64,000 nucleotides of DNA, from assembly GCF_034190915.1 (NCBI RefSeq), contig NW_026947484.1, forward strand, positions 74,541,482-74,605,481, read 5' to 3'. Source of the stretch: Cavia porcellus. Taxonomy: Eukaryota; Chordata; Mammalia; Rodentia; Caviidae. The notes under the pieces are model-generated. The model was not told the origin of the DNA. It ran no database searches and saw only the letters and a program-made list of their open reading frames with translations. The translations under genes were made by a program, and so were the position numbers. Positions 58,571 to 64,000 of the stretch are shown here, piece by piece; the first letter of the stretch is position 1; each line of letters begins with the position of its first letter.

Positions 58571-59879
58571 AAGTTAAGGGAGTTTAGTTATGGACTTGAG
58601 GGGAGAACGTGGGAACATTTCAGAGGGGCAGAATATTTTTCAAAATACTGTAATTAAAAAATTGGTTACAATTCTGTGTTGAGCCTCTTTGTAAAATCCA
58701 CAGAATTCTCAAGTTTTTAACACTTTAATTTTGCTTAATAAAAACAATGGTTGATAAGTACCATGGACAAAAAAGCCTTTCATATGAAAATGGCATCAGA
58801 CAAGATGAGGTCTAACTACATGAGAAGTATAAAGCTGGCTTCCTGTTGGGGGAATTGGGGTTGGGGGCCAAGAGTTATGTGGCCTTTTAACAAATTGGCC
58901 ACAAGGCAAGACACCAGAAAGTCACAGGCTACATGAACAGTATCTCCTTTATCACTAAGAATTGAATCATATATGTCGCAACATATATGAAGAGTACTTA
59001 TTTTCATGGGATCTTGGTTCTAATTCTAGCAGACCATTTTAGCAACTGGAGGTTTAAATGCCAAAGAAAAGTAGTAACAATCATATACACACACATATAT
59101 AAACTTATTGATTGAGTCATGATGCTATAATACTAGCACATGTTGATTCTGGTAGTGCTCAGAATAAGTTGACCCAAAATATAGCATCTTGTGATACCAG
59201 CTGTTTTAAGCAATTAGAGAAAAATTGCAGTATCAAGAAGGACTCTCTGTCCTTGTTTTTTGAATCAGATCATCAAGAATTGTCTGATTTTCCCCTAACA
59301 AAGGGCATAAGACCCTCCTGTGTGAACTGTCTAACCTGTACCCAGAGGAAATGAGCCTCCTTCATGTCTCTGATGGTAAAGAAGCTGAGCAAATAGGCTT
59401 ATTTGTTTCCTCCTAGTCTGTCCCATACCTTGACATCCACCCCTATTTCTCTACAACTATCCACTTCATCAAACTCAGTGCTAAAATGACACAGGATTAA
59501 CTTTTCCTTTGGGTCTTTATTTCCTTATGAAGACTCCATGTCAGAAAAAACTCATTAAATAAATTGATATACTTTTCTCCCATCAATACCGTCCTTTGCC
59601 ATTTTGATTTTCAGATTCATCTAACAATCCTAATACTGTCAAGGATGATCTTTCCTCTCTTACAGCTCTAGGTGCTATTAACTGACTCTACATCTATAAA
59701 TTCTGCACTGCAGCCCCTTCTCTAGGAAATTTAATTCTAGCTCCTCCAGGAGGTAACTGTTGCCTTCGGCAACTTGTAAAAAGAGACAGAGACAGAGCTC
59801 TTCCCACTCTATCCTCTCACAATAAGATGACACAGCCAATCACCAAAGATAGAGCACATGCCAGAATTTAAAATATGCT
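58571..59879. other. Unassigned sequence
   Basis: No gene recognised. Parts of 59380-59879 may belong to the LTR that ends at 60082. Confidence 0.4.
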
Positions 59880-60082
59880 AGAAAAGAGGAATAAGTTCTA
59901 ATGCTACTTCTATAGCACAGTAGACTAAATATAATCATAATCATTTACTATTATAAATCTGCCAGAAATTTGATCTGGGAATTTTTAACCTTCAAAACTG
60001 AGAAAACGTAGTTTTGTTTTTTTAAGTTACTCAAGTCTACGGCATGTTGTTATGGGAGCCCCAGATGACTAATATAACAACC
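59880..60082 (+). mobile_element. MLT1-like LTR, 3' end
   Basis: acggcatgttgttatgggag and ccccagatgactaatataac are the MLT1 3' terminus. The left limit is uncertain. Confidence 0.5.
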
Positions 60083-60134
60083 TGCTTAAACTTCTGTGGG
60101 CAGCTGTTTGCTGATCAGAAAAATGGAAGATAAG

Positions 60135-60536
60135 TGAAGAAAAGTATCAAGCTATCTTTCAAGTCAAATTATAAAGAAAACAAAACTTAAGACCAAAATG
60201 GATAGCTTTTACAAAATGACTGTCTCATTCCACTTCTGTTACCTTACTTATACAACCAACTTCTGCCATCCTGCATAGCCAGGTTCTAGAATCTTGCTTG
60301 CTTATGCAGCCTGACTGGAACACCCTATGCTTATCCATGCCCTCTCCAACCTCTGTAACTCAGCCTATGCATTCCTGCTTAAAACTTTTATATAAAACAG
60401 CCCCAACAAAGCCTCAGGGTTCAGACTTTTAGAGTATGCATCTCCTCCTAACTGGCTGGCATAAAAAAGTTTGGTTTCCTGAGTATTGCCTGGTTTCTTT
60501 GCCTCCAGTAAATCTAAAACTGTTTGGACACTAACA
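60135..60536 (+). mobile_element. ERV-type solo LTR
   Basis: Begins TGaagaaaag, has accaaaatggatagctttta and ttacaaaatgactgtctcat (U3 motifs of gammaretrovirus-like LTRs), tatataaaacagccc at 60389-60403, a ctcagggttcagac R start, and cataaaaaagtttggtttcc before ending ggacactaaca. The boundaries are approximate. No internal region follows. Confidence 0.6.
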
Positions 60537-60699
60537 TTGGATGACTGGATTTCCCACCAAATCCATAAAGTTCTGCCAAAATGTCATTGTTTGCATCTCT
60601 GCTATGCCATATACTCAAAGGAATTTATCTGGAATATTATAAAACATCACCCTGAATAAATACAATGCAACAATATGCCAAGAAAACTAAAAATCTATA

Positions 60700-61053
60700 A
60701 ATAGTATGTTACTTTTTATTCCTCACTCAGACAAGATATCTGATGCCCAAAAGTGGAGAAGGAAACGTTTATTTCTTATAGTTCTTGGAGGCTTCAGTCC
60801 ATACTCAGTTGGCTCCCAGTGGCAGGGTGGCATGGTGGGGCACCATTCATGGCAGGCCGCAAATAGCAAACACAAACTGGCAAGAGAAACAGCCTTCTTC
60901 CCACTGTCACATCATATCTTGGCCCCACCCCTAAGCAAGTGTAGCACTCACACCACCAATCCAAGTGCTAGATAACAAACCAATCACAAATGCTAGATTT
61001 GATTGAGTCTGTAATTGCATGAGGCTTGGGGGCCACAGGCATAAACCATAACA
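60700..61053 (-). mobile_element. Solo MaLR LTR
   Basis: tttatttcttatagttcttg, aggcttcagtccatactcag, ttggctcccagtggcagggt, and ataaaccataaca at the right, which is the reverse of TGttatggttta. Same family as 2307-2682. Confidence 0.85.
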
Positions 61054-61118
61054 AACAGATATCTCAAAATATCTCTTCCTCTCCCCTCATGACTTCTCCC
61101 TTTCCCTCTCTATTCATT

Positions 61119-61140
61119 TTCTCTCTCTCTCTCTCTCTCC
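61119..61140. repeat. (TC)n microsatellite
   Basis: Short uninterrupted TC run. Confidence 0.9.
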
Positions 61141-62439
<1,299 letters not shown>

Positions 62440-62600
62440 CCACAATGGTGCTCATTTACCTATTGAGTGACTATTATGTGTTGGTTACAGTATTTTAGGG
62501 CTTATGTGCTTTAATCCATAACTGGATTCTGAGATACTAAATTTTATTCCCATTTTTCACATACAGAAAAACATTCACTTAAAATCTCAGAAGGAGAAAA
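62440..62600 (+). mobile_element. MIR SINE
   Basis: attgagtgactattatgtgt, gcttatgtgctttaatccat, attcccatttttcacataca: a forward MIR, diverged. Confidence 0.65.
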
Positions 62601-62870
62601 TTTAAGGAAAACCAGTAGTAGGTGAATAAAGGAGAGTGACAAATTAAGAGTTGCTTGGCCATGAGAGTCATTTTTCTGCCAGAAAATTATCATAATTAAG
62701 ACCTAAAAAGAAATGTGAACAATATAAATCACAAGGCTAAATAATATTCATGCCACTACTTTATATAGTTTGTACTTTTCTTTTGGGTATTTCTTTGGTC
62801 TCTTTGGTTGGTTGGGTGATTGGCTGGTTGATTGGTCAGTCAGACAGAGGTACTTTCAATGAAATTTAAG
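62601..62870. other. Unassigned sequence
   Basis: Short ttggttggttggg-type slippage near 62804-62840. No gene. Confidence 0.4.
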
Positions 62871-62960
62871 GCTGGGATTGTAGTTTAGTACTCTAGCGCT
62901 TGCTTAGCAGGTCCAAGACCCTCAGATTTAATCCTCAGCTCTGCCAAAAATAAAAATGAG
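62871..62960 (+). mobile_element. ID SINE, diverged
   Basis: gctgggattgtagtttagta, agcgcttgcttagcaggtcc, then atttaatcctcagctctgcc and an A-rich tail. Confidence 0.8.
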
Positions 62961-63234
62961 ACTTCAGTATGCTGACCCAACTGTCTCCTCAGAGAAAGGC
63001 ATCATCTTCCCATTCCTGTTCCTACTAGGGGTCAAACTAAACAGTTTCTAATGTAAGTTCAGTCGTGTCCCATTGGCATCTCCTTGGGAGAGGGGAAGAT
63101 ACAATTTTATGACCTGAGTGACAAGATGCAGTGTTTTAGGAAAACAGTTCTGGTTTCAGAAGTACTGAACACTAGAGGTAGAAAGGACTGGATCAAAAAC
63201 TATAATTAGAATCAGGCTCAGTAATTCACATCAT

Positions 63235-63660
63235 CACCTGACAGAGGAATGAAAAACTGTGGTCTATACCTACAATGAATAATTATTTGACCCCAGGAGA
63301 AATAAAATAGCAATAATGTGCTGTCATGTAGATGAATCTTGGAAACAGTTTTCTAGGTGAAAGAAATTAAAACCAAAAGATCACATGATTTGCATATGGA
63401 AAACCTAGAGCAAATGAATCCACAGAGACAAAAAAGCAAAACAGTACTCGCCAGGAAATAGAAACTTGGAGGAGGAATAGGATTGTTAATGGGCAGGGAG
63501 TTTATAATTTTGGTGCAGCGAAATTAATTAAGATGATGTTTGTAAAACCCTAGAATATGTTTAAAAACCAATTAGTAGTACACTTTAAAAGGGGTGGATT
63601 TTATGATAGAATGACTTATGTCACAATAAGTTTTGTTATTTTAAAATATCTTGAGGAGGC
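63235..63660 (+). mobile_element. Old L1 (L1M-type) 3' end
   Basis: aaaactgtggtctataccta, gtagatgaatcttggaaaca, aggtgaaagaaattaaaacc, then ttagtagtacactttaaaag and gggtggattttatgata. The classical L1M 3' end in forward order. A 64-codon frame here (63557-63751) has no meaning. Confidence 0.85.
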
Positions 63661-63790
63661 AATTCTACAGTTAGGAAAACTAGTTAGGAGACCGCTGCCT
63701 GTTGACACACATTACATTGAGTGCTTCCCATTATTGGAGATGTATCAGTAAACCAGTTCTAGAACCAAAACAAACAAAAAAGGTCGTATG

Positions 63791-63877
63791 GGGGCCAGGG
63801 ATTTAGCTCAGCGGCATAAGTGCCTGCCTGGCAAGTGCTAGGTCATGAGTTTGATCCCCAGTACCCCCCCCCCCAAA
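63791..63877 (+). mobile_element. ID SINE, well preserved
   Basis: ggggccagggatttagctca, gcggcataagtgcctgcctg, gcaagtgctaggtcatgagt, ttgatccccagtacc, then a C-run (about 63865-63874) where an A-tail is expected. Near identical in design to the IDs at 29645 and 34743. Confidence 0.9.
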
Positions 63878-64000
63878 GCTAGTATGTAACAATTGCCGGT
63901 TTCTGTGGCATAAATATTCCCTCGTTAGCTGACTCAGAGTGAAATCTATGAACACTGAGTTAGGAAAACGTGAGGTCAATCAGCTGGTGAAAAGTGTTCA

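Noticed and set aside
60536..60570. Possible primer-binding site after the LTR at 60135-60536
   Set aside because: ttggatgactgg does not match a tRNA 3' end I can name, and no internal region follows.

Overview
The window reads as nuclear DNA of a rodent outside the mouse/rat family. It is AT-rich and gene-poor, and its recognisable content is mostly interspersed repeats. Three SINE types point to this: tRNA-derived ID elements (six on +, two on -, plus one scar), 7SL-derived B1 monomers with the CCTGTAATCCCAG box, and composite elements that join a B1 to an ID. B1-ID fusions are known from squirrels, dormice, beavers and hystricognaths; I cannot choose among these from sequence alone. Older layers are mammal-wide: MIR, L2, old L1 and MaLR/ERVL LTRs.

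I found no protein-coding exon, processed gene copy, functional tRNA, rRNA or snRNA gene. The longest open frames (168-175 codons) fall in MIR-bearing or retroviral internal sequence and look accidental. The only coding relics are L1 ORF1 and the first bases of L1 ORF2.

Layout. 1-5,400: SINEs and a complete MaLR provirus (2307-4589) that splits an older B1-ID SINE. 5,400-9,900: MIR, L2, B1-ID, old L1. 9,900-28,400: mostly unassigned sequence with MIRs, IDs, one L2, one old L1, one LTR, and a CpG-richer patch near 25.3 kb. 28,400-30,600: three LTR-type pieces and two IDs. 33,100-36,450: an ERV-like LTR, then an L1 derivative with perfect target-site duplications that keeps ORF1, has lost nearly all of ORF2 and carries a tandem array in its 3' UTR. 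36,400-43,000: MIR, L2 and an LTR cluster. 43,000-46,850: mostly unassigned, with a candidate conserved block near 44.5 kb. 46,850-53,300: solo LTRs, a 5'-truncated L1, and an L2 split by an LTR. 53,300-64,000: a large polypyrimidine microsatellite, a minus-strand MaLR/ERVL internal region with an intact tRNA-Leu primer-binding site, further LTRs, MIR, L1 and IDs.

No genes cooperate here. The informative content is the nesting order of elements, the ORF1-only L1 derivative with its 3' UTR array, and an extra repeat-bearing segment in one of two comparable MaLR internal regions. Family names come from recognised consensus motifs, not from a database search, so subfamily assignments and outer boundaries are approximate.
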